Positions 1 through 5,776 of a stretch of 23,128 nucleotides of DNA are shown piece after piece. A program made the position numbers and the translations under genes. This stretch comes from an uncultured Pseudomonadota bacterium. Its GTDB lineage: Bacteria; Pseudomonadota; Gammaproteobacteria; Burkholderiales; Rhodocyclaceae. The notes under the pieces were generated by a model, which was not told where the DNA came from, did not search any database, and saw only the letters and a program-made list of their open reading frames with translations. The number at the start of each line of letters is the position of its first letter. The first letter of the stretch is position 1. The DNA is taken from assembly GCA_946479855.1 (NCBI GenBank), contig CAMLHL010000049.1, positions 1-23,128 on the forward strand, in the 5' to 3' direction.

Positions 1-470
1 CGGGCGACCACAAGGTTTACATCGACCTCGCCTTCTACCGCGAGCTGAAGGAGCGTTTTCACGCCCCCGGCGAGTTCGCCCAGGCGTATGTTGTCGCCCA
101 CGAGGTCGGCCACCATGTGCAGAACCTGCTCGGCATCGCCGACAAGGTCCAGCAGGCCCGTCAGCGCGCCGGCAAGGTCGAGAGCAACGCCCTGTCGGTG
201 CGCATGGAGCTGCAGGCCGACTGCCTGGCCGGCGTCTGGGGCAAGCGCACCGACACCATGAAGCACGTCCTCGAACCGGGCGACCTCGAAGCGGCGCTGA
301 CCGCCGCCACGGCCATCGGCGACGACCGCCTGCAGCAGCAGGCGCAGGGCCGCATCGTGCCGGAAAGCTTCACGCATGGCAGCTCCGAACAGCGCGTCCG
401 CTGGTTCAGGCGCGGCTTCGAAAGCGGCGACATGAACCAGTGCAATACCTTCAAGGCCGACCGCCTGTAA
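1..470 (+). CDS. Neutral zinc metallopeptidase, YpfJ family (5' end outside the window)
   Basis: Partial gene: the reading frame is open from base 3 and lacks its start. The visible 155 residues contain the zinc-binding helix HEVGHH (the HExxH core, two His ligands and the catalytic Glu), followed about 35 residues later by ELQADC, whose Glu is placed like the third zinc ligand of gluzincin-type peptidases. The sequence just before the HEVGHH motif and the C-terminal NQCNTF match the putative neutral zinc metallopeptidase family (E. coli YpfJ, Pfam Zn_peptidase). Family members are usually around 280-300 aa with an N-terminal membrane anchor; that part is not visible here. The substrate is not known for the family. 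It is the first visible gene of an envelope-protein run: the thioredoxin-like gene begins at or just before its stop. Confidence 0.9.
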   Translation, partial: GDHKVYIDLAFYRELKERFHAPGEFAQAYVVAHEVGHHVQNLLGIADKVQQARQRAGKVESNALSVRMELQADCLAGVWGKRTDTMKHVLEPGDLEAALTAATAIGDDRLQQQAQGRIVPESFTHGSSEQRVRWFRRGFESGDMNQCNTFKADRL

Positions 471-484
471 GTCGGCCGCCACCG

Positions 485-1024
485 TTGACCGACACCCCGT
501 CCCCGGCCGGAAGGGCGCCACGCTGGCGCCGCTGGGCACGCGAAGCACTGATCTTCGCCGTGCTGCTGATCGCCGTCCAGGCCTGGCAGACACGCAACGT
601 GGCGCACGGCCCGGCGCCGCAATTTGCCGGGCAACTGGTCGACGGCCGGACTTTCGATCTGGCGGCCTGGCGCGCCGAGCACCCCGGCCAGGCCGGGCTG
701 ATCTATTTCTGGGCTGAATGGTGCGGCATCTGCAAGCTCACCGCCAGCACCGTCAGCCGCATTGACGCCGACTGGCCGGTCATCACCATCGCCATGCAGT
801 CCGGTCCCGCCGAACAGGTTGCCAGCATCCTGCGCCAGCGCGCCTACGCCTGGGCGACACTGGCCGACCCCGAGGCCAAAATCTTCCAGCAATACGGCAC
901 CCACGCTGTTCCTGCCTTCATCATCGTCGACCCGGCCGGCAACATTCGCGCCGTCTCGGTCGGCTACACCAGTGAAATCGGCCTGCGCCTGCGCTTGTGG
1001 TGGGCCGGGCTATCCGCACCATGA
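485..1024 (+). CDS. Membrane-anchored thioredoxin-like disulfide oxidoreductase (ScsD/TlpA-like)
   Basis: The 179-aa protein has a short basic N-terminus (RWRRW), one hydrophobic segment (about residues 20-35, EALIFAVLLIAVQAW) that would act as an uncleaved anchor, then a periplasmic thioredoxin fold. The active site is WAEWCGICK with a CGIC redox pair, and the cis-Pro loop is seen as HAVPAF. This arrangement matches the ScsD/TlpA class of periplasmic protein disulfide oxidoreductases, which reduce or shuffle disulfides in envelope proteins. The start is uncertain: an in-frame ATG at 440 lies inside the preceding gene and adds a proline-rich stretch, while TTG at 485 gives an N-terminus of family-like length; neither has a good Shine-Dalgarno sequence. 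The stop overlaps the next gene's start (ATGA at 1021-1024), so the two are probably translationally coupled. Confidence 0.82.
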   Translation: MTDTPSPAGRAPRWRRWAREALIFAVLLIAVQAWQTRNVAHGPAPQFAGQLVDGRTFDLAAWRAEHPGQAGLIYFWAEWCGICKLTASTVSRIDADWPVITIAMQSGPAEQVASILRQRAYAWATLADPEAKIFQQYGTHAVPAFIIVDPAGNIRAVSVGYTSEIGLRLRLWWAGLSAP

Positions 1025-1836
1025 AACTCCCCCACTTCGCCTGCGCCCTGCTGCTCAGCCACGCTGTCGCTGCTTTCGCCCTGCCCAGACATTCGCCGGT
1101 CCCCGGCGGCGTCGCCGTCATCGACCTCGGCCCGGCCGGCCAGCCGGCGCCGACTGCGCGCTGGGGCGAGCAACCCCTTGCCGTCGTTCGTGACCACGGG
1201 CGCTGGTTCGCGCTGCTCGGCATCCCGCTCGACACCCTGCCCGGCGATCTCGAAATTGCCGTTTTTTCCGGGTCGAGCGTAGCCTTGCGCCAAATCGCGG
1301 TGCGCATCAAGAATTACCCGGAACAACGCCTGACCATCAAGGATCAGCGCAAGGTTGAGCCCAGCCCGGAAGACCTCGCCCGCATCGAGCGGGAAAAAGA
1401 AACCACCGACGCCATCAAGCGCCGCTTCAGCGCCCCCGCGCCGGACAGTACCTTCGCCCTGCCGGCTGGCGGTCCGCTGTCGTCGCGCTTCGGCCTGCGC
1501 CGCATTTTCAACGGCCAGCCACGCAACCCTCACGCCGGACTCGACGTCGCGGTCGGCAGCGGCACGCCGGTCAAGGCGCCGGCCGATGGAGTCGTCGCCA
1601 ACACCGGCAACTATTTCTTCAACGGCAATACCGTTTTCGTCGACCACGGCCAGGGCCTGATCACCGCCTACATGCACCTGTCGCGCCTCGACGTGCGCCC
1701 CGGACAAACGGTCAGAAAAGGCGAAACCCTCGGCGCCGCCGGCGCCACCGGCCGGGCGACCGGCCCCCATCTGCACTGGGCAGTCATCCTCAACAACACG
1801 CCGGTCGATCCCGAACTATTCCTGACCCGGCCGTAA
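1021..1836 (+). CDS. Secreted M23 (LytM-type) peptidoglycan endopeptidase
   Basis: The product is 271 aa. A signal peptide (about residues 1-21, MKLPHFACALLLSHAVAAFA) is followed by an Ig-like N-terminal domain as in Peptidase_M23_N, a charged helical linker near 113-136, and a C-terminal LytM domain (about 145-270). Zinc ligands are in place: H171 and D175 (HAGLD) and H252 in GPHLHW, with H219 in YMHL as the catalytic-site His. Intact ligands indicate an active enzyme that cleaves peptide cross-links of peptidoglycan, rather than a degenerate EnvC/NlpD-type activator. The ATG at 1021 overlaps the stop of the thioredoxin-like gene (ATGA). An upstream in-frame GTG at 997 is rejected because it would extend the protein ahead of a clean signal peptide. 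It is the last gene of the plus-strand envelope run. Confidence 0.92.
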   Translation: MKLPHFACALLLSHAVAAFALPRHSPVPGGVAVIDLGPAGQPAPTARWGEQPLAVVRDHGRWFALLGIPLDTLPGDLEIAVFSGSSVALRQIAVRIKNYPEQRLTIKDQRKVEPSPEDLARIEREKETTDAIKRRFSAPAPDSTFALPAGGPLSSRFGLRRIFNGQPRNPHAGLDVAVGSGTPVKAPADGVVANTGNYFFNGNTVFVDHGQGLITAYMHLSRLDVRPGQTVRKGETLGAAGATGRATGPHLHWAVILNNTPVDPELFLTRP

Positions 1837-1843
1837 ACGCAAA

Positions 1844-1863
1844 AAGGCAGCCGCAGCTGCCTT
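1844..1863 (-). terminator. Intrinsic terminator for the small minus-strand gene (possibly bidirectional)
   Basis: Perfect 8-bp stem AAGGCAGC/GCTGCCTT with a 4-nt loop. Read on the minus strand it is followed by a run of five T (the plus-strand A run at 1841-1845), so it terminates the 41-codon gene at 1881-2006. On the plus strand it lies 7 bases after the M23 stop but has no following T run, so it would be a weaker terminator in that direction. Confidence 0.75.
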
Positions 1864-1880
1864 CATCGGGGCCTCGGCGC

Positions 1881-2006
1881 TTAAACCTTGGGCTTGGCCG
1901 GCGTACTCATCTGCTTTTCGTCTTTCGCCTTGTCGCCGCAAGCCAGCGCGGCAACGCTGGTCAGGGCAAAAACGGCAGCCAGCAGGGCGGAAACCAGTTT
2001 CTTCAT
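1881..2006 (-). CDS. Small exported protein, 41 aa, possible lipoprotein
   Basis: A short gene with a start MKKLVSALLAAVFALTSVAA, i.e. a classic signal sequence: two Lys, then about 18 hydrophobic residues. It is followed by a single Cys at position 23 (ALAC) and a charged, Lys-rich tail ending TPAKPKV. Evidence that it is real: AAGGAG lies 7 bases upstream of the ATG, a perfect Shine-Dalgarno sequence, and a stem-loop with a T run follows the stop. The ALAC site is only an approximate lipobox, so it may be a lipoprotein (mature part about 19 aa) or a peptide cleaved by signal peptidase I. I do not recognise a family or function. It is monocistronic, pointing against its neighbour upstream. 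Confidence 0.72.
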   Translation of the reverse strand: MKKLVSALLAAVFALTSVAALACGDKAKDEKQMSTPAKPKV

Positions 2007-2013
2007 CGGAGAA

Positions 2014-2019
2014 CTCCTT
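2014..2019 (-). promoter_or_regulatory. Ribosome binding site of the 41-aa gene
   Basis: On the minus strand AAGGAG stands 7 bases before the ATG at 2004-2006. It matches the anti-Shine-Dalgarno sequence fully and is the main evidence that this short frame is translated. Confidence 0.75.
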
Positions 2020-2072
2020 CGCAATAAGACGGGGGTTTGATCAATTTAGCCGGACGTGGTTCATTACGCAAC

Positions 2073-2390
2073 GTGAACAATCAAGTCATCCACCTCCGCA
2101 GTGCCGCCCCCGCCAAGCCCGCCGAAGGCCAGCCCTGCAACGGCTGCGGTGTCTGCTGCGTGCTGGAAACCTGTCCGGCGGCCCGTCTGCGTTTCCTGCA
2201 GCGCGGCGGTCCCTGTCCTGCCCTGGAATGGTCGCCCGAACGGGAGCGCTATCTGTGCGGCCTGCTGGAGCATCCGCAGCGCTATCTGGGCTGGCTGCCG
2301 GCCAGCGGCGAGAAACTGGCCAGCCGGCTCTTTGCCCGCTGGATCGCGGCCGGCCAGGGCTGCGACTGTTCGGCCGACGTTCAGCCCTGA
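2073..2390 (+). CDS. YkgJ-family cysteine-cluster protein (putative Zn/Fe-S binding)
   Basis: About 105 aa. Near the N-terminus is the cluster CNGCGVCC, followed by LETCP, GPCP, YLC and a C-terminal GQGCDC. This spacing of cysteines is that of the YkgJ / CxxCxxCC family (Pfam PF03692), which is thought to bind zinc or an Fe-S cluster; the biochemical role is unknown. Start choice: GTG at 2073 (MNNQVIHLRS) gives the short N-terminus usual before the cluster. A TTG at 2037 would add 12 residues and has only a G run close upstream; neither start is strongly supported. Its last 10 bases overlap tail-to-tail with the minus-strand RidA gene, so no separate terminator fits between the two. Confidence 0.85.
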   Translation: MNNQVIHLRSAAPAKPAEGQPCNGCGVCCVLETCPAARLRFLQRGGPCPALEWSPERERYLCGLLEHPQRYLGWLPASGEKLASRLFARWIAAGQGCDCSADVQP

Positions 2391-2734
2391 GCGAGCGCCG
2401 CGGTCAACGCCATTTCGACGCGAAATCCCGGATTGGCCAGCCGCGCCTGCACGCAGGCCCGCGTCGGCGCCTGCCCCTCGGGTACCCAGGCATCCCAGAC
2501 TGCGTTCATCGCATCGTAGTCGGCCATGTCGGCCAGGTAGATGGTGACCATCAGCAGGCGGGAGCGATCGCTGCCGGCCTGAGCCAGCAGCCGATCCACG
2601 CCGGCCAGCAGGTTGGCAGTCTGGGCCGCGATATCGCCGTCGAGGTTGGACGGCACTTCGACGAGGTAGACGGTGCCGTCATGGACGACACTGTCGGAAT
2701 AGCGGCGGGTCGTACCGTGACGTTGTATCTGCAT
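2381..2734 (-). CDS. RidA/YjgF/UK114-family protein (enamine/imine deaminase-like)
   Basis: A 117-aa single-domain protein of usual RidA length. The functional Arg (R92 in APTRACVQ) and the Glu (E107 in RVEMAL) are present with the same spacing of 15 residues as R105/E120 of E. coli RidA, and the chorismate-mutase-like fold pattern (DGTVYLVEVPSN, LLMVTIYLADM) is clear. Proteins with this Arg hydrolyse reactive imines or enamines made by PLP enzymes such as threonine dehydratase. The N-terminal part departs from classical RidA (no typical AP-A-IGPY start), so it belongs to one of the other Rid subgroups and its substrate cannot be given. The start ATG has GGAA 6 bases upstream. A strong hairpin lies about 20 bases ahead of the start. 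Confidence 0.88.
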   Translation of the reverse strand: MQIQRHGTTRRYSDSVVHDGTVYLVEVPSNLDGDIAAQTANLLAGVDRLLAQAGSDRSRLLMVTIYLADMADYDAMNAVWDAWVPEGQAPTRACVQARLANPGFRVEMALTAALAQG

Positions 2735-2753
2735 TTGCTGTTCCAGAAAACGT

Positions 2754-2782
2754 GAAGCCCATGTTTTTCAGGCATGGGCTTC
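2754..2782 (-). terminator. Strong hairpin, possible terminator of the minus-strand sensory operon or 5' UTR element of the RidA gene
   Basis: Perfect 10-bp stem GAAGCCCATG/CATGGGCTTC with a 9-nt loop. On the minus strand it is followed by ACGTTTTCTGG, a short T run, so it could end transcripts coming from the gene that stops at 2985, about 200 bases downstream of that stop. On the plus strand there is no T run. It also sits about 20 bases before the RidA start. Confidence 0.45.
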
Positions 2783-2792
2783 GGTTACTGCA

Positions 2793-2815
2793 ACCTTGGC
2801 ACACTCGGCCAAGGT
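2793..2815. repeat. Perfect inverted repeat (8-bp arms, 7-nt loop)
   Basis: ACCTTGGC and GCCAAGGT flank the loop ACACTCG. It lies 10 bases beyond the larger hairpin at 2754-2782. No T run follows on either strand, so it does not look like a terminator on its own; it may be part of a folded RNA or an operator. Confidence 0.45.
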
Positions 2816-2984
2816 ATTCGGCTACTCGCCGTTACGGGTTACTACACGGTAATCTCAAGAAATACTTCCTGTGACAACTGCCATAGAATCCCCAGCAGCG
2901 CAGCGGGTACTGCCACTTCATGTCTGACTTGCTGCAAATCCGACACAACTTCAGCTTAGCACTCCCAGCAGAAAAAGCCAGTGG

Positions 2985-3398
2985 TTAGCGCCTGAAAATC
3001 ACATTGGCACCCATGGGGACTTTTGAGGCCGGTACGTAGCCGACGGCACCAGGGGTCATCTGGACATATTTCGCGACCTCATCCACGTCGCCCAACTCCA
3101 CCGGCGGCGATCCCTTGCCGACATAGCGGCGGACCAGCCAGTAACCGGTGTACTGTTCCTCGTTCTGCTCCATGATCGATTGCAGGAATTTGTCGCGCAG
3201 CGGATTGCCGGCCGGCAGGTTCACCGGCGTCACCGCCTGCTGGCCGATCGACACGATACGTCCGGTGTATAGACGTTGCAGGGTCACCCGATCGGTTTTC
3301 GGCAAGCCCGGATGAGCGATGATCACGATCTCTTCCCCGGCGGCCCAGAGCGCTCCGCTCATCACGAGCAGCGCCAGGAGAAGCCATCGGAAGATCAT
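2985..3398 (-). CDS. Small PstS-like periplasmic protein (single-lobe phosphate-binding-protein-like)
   Basis: 137 aa with a signal peptide (MIFRWLLLALLVMSGALWAAG). The remainder reads like one part of a PstS-type solute-binding protein: a strand of the type EIVIIAHPGLP, an LQRLYTGRI segment like the family's I-F-x-G-k motif, NPLRDKF like the GTRDxF region, and a C-terminal PGAVGYVPAS like PGAIGYV. The length is less than half that of PstS (about 320 aa), and no Pst transport genes are nearby, so an uptake role is unlikely. Short PBP-like proteins of this kind are often annotated as phosphate ABC transporter substrate-binding proteins. The start is the ATG 11 bases after the upstream porin-like gene; a longer upstream frame reads inside that gene. 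It is last in the operon with a hybrid kinase and an HD-GYP regulator, suggesting a sensory ligand-binding role (inference). Confidence 0.8.
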   Translation of the reverse strand: MIFRWLLLALLVMSGALWAAGEEIVIIAHPGLPKTDRVTLQRLYTGRIVSIGQQAVTPVNLPAGNPLRDKFLQSIMEQNEEQYTGYWLVRRYVGKGSPPVELGDVDEVAKYVQMTPGAVGYVPASKVPMGANVIFRR

Positions 3399-3409
3399 GG
3401 CCCGGATGC

Positions 3410-4660
3410 TCAAAAGCTGAAACTGTAGGAAAGCGAGAAGATGTTGACGCGCCGGTGCCCGCTGTCGCTGCCGGAAGGCGCATCGATGAAGCTGGAAACA
3501 TCGCCGGTCCGCACCTGCGACCATTCGCCCTTGACCAGGCTGCTGGGGGTCAGTCGGAACGAGGTGCCAAGAGCCAGCGTCGCTTGATCAAAAGGCACCA
3601 CGAGATCAGCCATGAGCTTCTGGGAGGGAACGTACGGCGCCGGCACCTGGTTGTCATTGAATTTCCGGTACAAGGCGAGCGCCGAGTCGGTCGATTTCAT
3701 CTTCGCGTAATAGACGTAGGGGGTCCACGCGCCGATGCGTTTCGACAGCGCCAGATAAGCCCCCCAGCGGCTCAGGCCTTCGCTGATGCTGTGGTCGACG
3801 CTGATTCGGGCATATTCCCCGGTCAGCCTGAAATCGTCCGGCAGACGCACGCTGGCGCCAAGCGTGAAGACCGGGACGAAGATCCTGTCCCGGCCGCCGG
3901 CCCCGAGGCTGTAGGCGACCTGCCCGCCCCCCAGGGGTATCCCGATGATCGGCGCCCCGATCTTGGCGCCGTCGCGCGACGCTTCGACTTCATGGAAGCC
4001 GATCCGGAAAGTGTTATCGAGGCTGCGCGCCGTCATCACCAGGCCGCTGCTGCGGAAATTGATGGGCAGAAACCAACTGCCGGGCGAATTCTGGTCGACT
4101 GTCCGTTCTCGCCCGTAAAATCGCCAGTACGACTCGACCCTCCCGGTATAGGCTTCAAGGTTCCAGTCCAGGTCGTCGCCCACCCAGGTTTTGCTGACGC
4201 CAACGCCGACAATGTCGGTCATCGGGGAAATTGAATAGACCTCCTGCGGCAGGCGGGCAAAGTCGAAGGTCGCGCCGACATCGTTGTTTTCGGTATTCAG
4301 CATCAGCGGCAGGCGAATCTTGCCGGCGCGGATCAGCCAGTCGTCGCTCGGTCGCCAGGAGACAAAAGCCCAGGCCAGCGAAGCCTGCCATCCGGAATCG
4401 GAATGATCCGACGACGCCACCTTGGCCTGAACTGTCGCACTCCATGCCTGGGAAAGCCGGGCATCGAGCTGGGCACCCAAAACGCTGTCACGCTCCAGGG
4501 TCCCGCCCTGGTTGATAAAGCGCTGGTATTTGTATGATTTGTCGGACTGGGCATAGCCCAGGGTTCCGAATCCGGACCACGTAAAGTCAACCGCCTGCGC
4601 CGGCAAGGCCGCTGTCGCCAGTACGGACAGCAGGCCAGCACGCATCAGTCTTTTTTTCAT
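3410..4660 (-). CDS. Outer-membrane beta-barrel protein, porin-like
   Basis: 416 aa. The signal peptide ends at ALPAQA, and the mature protein starts VDFTWSGFGTLGYAQ, typical of outer-membrane channels. The rest shows alternating amphipathic strands, many of which end in aromatic residues, and it finishes with SLSYSFSF, the C-terminal Phe signature recognised by the BAM complex. It is not closely similar to the general porin at the right end of this window and has a different strand pattern, so the two are not recent duplicates. The substrate is unknown. It is the third gene of the minus-strand operon, 30 bases after the HD-GYP gene and 11 bases before the PstS-like gene; its position between signalling genes and a periplasmic binding-like protein suggests it admits the signal molecule (inference). 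Confidence 0.85.
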   Translation of the reverse strand: MKKRLMRAGLLSVLATAALPAQAVDFTWSGFGTLGYAQSDKSYKYQRFINQGGTLERDSVLGAQLDARLSQAWSATVQAKVASSDHSDSGWQASLAWAFVSWRPSDDWLIRAGKIRLPLMLNTENNDVGATFDFARLPQEVYSISPMTDIVGVGVSKTWVGDDLDWNLEAYTGRVESYWRFYGRERTVDQNSPGSWFLPINFRSSGLVMTARSLDNTFRIGFHEVEASRDGAKIGAPIIGIPLGGGQVAYSLGAGGRDRIFVPVFTLGASVRLPDDFRLTGEYARISVDHSISEGLSRWGAYLALSKRIGAWTPYVYYAKMKSTDSALALYRKFNDNQVPAPYVPSQKLMADLVVPFDQATLALGTSFRLTPSSLVKGEWSQVRTGDVSSFIDAPSGSDSGHRRVNIFSLSYSFSF

Positions 4661-4690
4661 ATCGGCAGCATCTTTTGGGACATGAGCATG

Positions 4691-5776
4691 TTATTCATCG
4701 GCCAGTTTAACGGCAATTTCAGCAAATGCGCCTTCCTGTGCGACAAAAGCTTCGATCAACAGGGGGTCGAAATGCTTGCCGCTGCCAGCACGGATAACGG
4801 CGACCGCCTCGTCATGGCTAAAGGCTGGCTTGTAAGGGCGCCGAGAACGCAAGGCATCGTAGACGTCGGCAACGGCCATCACTCTGGCCGCCAGCGGAAT
4901 GGCCTCGCCGGCCAGTCCATCCGGGTAACCGGCACCGTCCCAACGTTCATGGTGACTGCGGGCAATCTGGCCGGCGTAACGCAACATCATATTATCCTCG
5001 CCCAACTCGCGCCGGGAGCGTAGCAGAATCCCCTCCCCCTTGATACTGTGTGTCTTCATGATTTCGAACTCCTCGAGCGTATGCTTGCCCGGCTTGAGCA
5101 GGATATGGTCGGGGATGGCGATCTTGCCGATATCGTGGAGCGGAGACGCCTTGGCGATCTGGTCGATATCCTCGTCGGTCAGGTGCTGGCAATCGCGCGC
5201 CTGCCGGCCCAGATATTCAGCCAGCATCCGGACGTAGCTCTGGGTGCGACGAATATGATTGCCCGTGCATTCATCACGGAACTCGGCCAGCGAAACCATC
5301 ACCCGAATTGACGCCTCCTGCAGGTGCAGCACCTCGTTGACCCGGCGCGCCACTTCGCTCTCCAGCCAGGCGCTCTTGTCCTCCAGAAAAGTCTGCCAGG
5401 TCTGGATTTGCAGATGCGTCCGCACTCGCGCCAGGACGACCGACGGTGCGATGGGCTTGTGAATGAAATCAACGGCGCCCATGGCCAGACCCAACTCTTC
5501 ATCGTCCGATCCAACCTTGGCGGTCAGGAAAATAATCGGGACGCCAGCGGTTGGTGGATTCGCCTTCAGTCGCCGGCAGACCTCGTAGCCATCCATTTCC
5601 GGCATCATGATATCGAGGAGGATCAGGTCGGGCGGCGAATGGGCAGCCAGTTCCAGCCCTCGGGCCGGGCCATTGGCCAGCTTGACCCGGTAGTGCTCGC
5701 GCAGCAACTGGTTGAGCAGGCTGAGATTGGCCGGGGTATCGTCAATGACCAATATGCATGCCCTGGCGTCGGTCAT
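4691..5776 (-). CDS. Response regulator with HD-GYP domain (c-di-GMP phosphodiesterase type, RpfG-like)
   Basis: 361 aa. Residues about 5-125 form a receiver domain with the acidic pair D12/D13, phospho-acceptor D55 (LILLDIMMP) and LTAK. A short helical linker leads to an HD-GYP domain (about 170-345) with HDIGK, HHERWDGAGYPDGL and the DVYDAL region; both HD and GYP motifs are intact, so hydrolysis of c-di-GMP is expected. Start choice: two adjacent ATGs (5779 and 5776); a GGGAGG motif is better spaced for the second. The start region overlaps the TGA of the hybrid kinase gene, so translation is probably coupled, which makes this regulator the natural phosphorylation target of that kinase's HPt domain (inference). 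Confidence 0.93.
   Translation of the reverse strand: MTDARACILVIDDTPANLSLLNQLLREHYRVKLANGPARGLELAAHSPPDLILLDIMMPEMDGYEVCRRLKANPPTAGVPIIFLTAKVGSDDEELGLAMGAVDFIHKPIAPSVVLARVRTHLQIQTWQTFLEDKSAWLESEVARRVNEVLHLQEASIRVMVSLAEFRDECTGNHIRRTQSYVRMLAEYLGRQARDCQHLTDEDIDQIAKASPLHDIGKIAIPDHILLKPGKHTLEEFEIMKTHSIKGEGILLRSRRELGEDNMMLRYAGQIARSHHERWDGAGYPDGLAGEAIPLAARVMAVADVYDALRSRRPYKPAFSHDEAVAVIRAGSGKHFDPLLIEAFVAQEGAFAEIAVKLADE

Larger units (their letters stand above)
2735..2984. other. Intergenic region of 250 bp with consecutive hairpins, no gene seen
   Basis: No convincing coding frame: a 61-codon plus-strand frame at 2774-2959 lacks a Shine-Dalgarno sequence and resembles nothing I know. The stretch has perfect inverted repeats at 2754-2782 and 2793-2815 and weaker ones at 2819-2831 and 2839-2852, and is less GC-rich than its neighbours. 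It lies between the stop of the four-gene minus-strand operon and the start of ridA, so it should hold that operon's terminator and ridA's promoter. A structured small RNA is possible but unproven. Confidence 0.5.

Noticed and set aside
440..484. ATG at 440 as start of the thioredoxin-like gene
   Set aside because: It lies within the preceding gene and adds a Pro-rich stretch unlike family N-termini; not fully excluded, since the TTG at 485 also lacks a ribosome site.
2228..2755. 175-codon plus-strand frame across the YkgJ/RidA junction
   Set aside because: It is out of frame with the cysteine-cluster gene and antisense to the RidA gene, both of which have family signatures.
2774..2959. 61-codon plus-strand frame with CxxC pairs in the RidA upstream region
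   Set aside because: It starts inside a hairpin, has no Shine-Dalgarno sequence and no recognisable pattern; the region is better explained as regulatory or structured RNA.
2985..3398. PstS-like gene as part of a Pst phosphate uptake system
   Set aside because: No pstC, pstA, pstB or phoU lies nearby and the protein is too short for a two-lobe binding protein.
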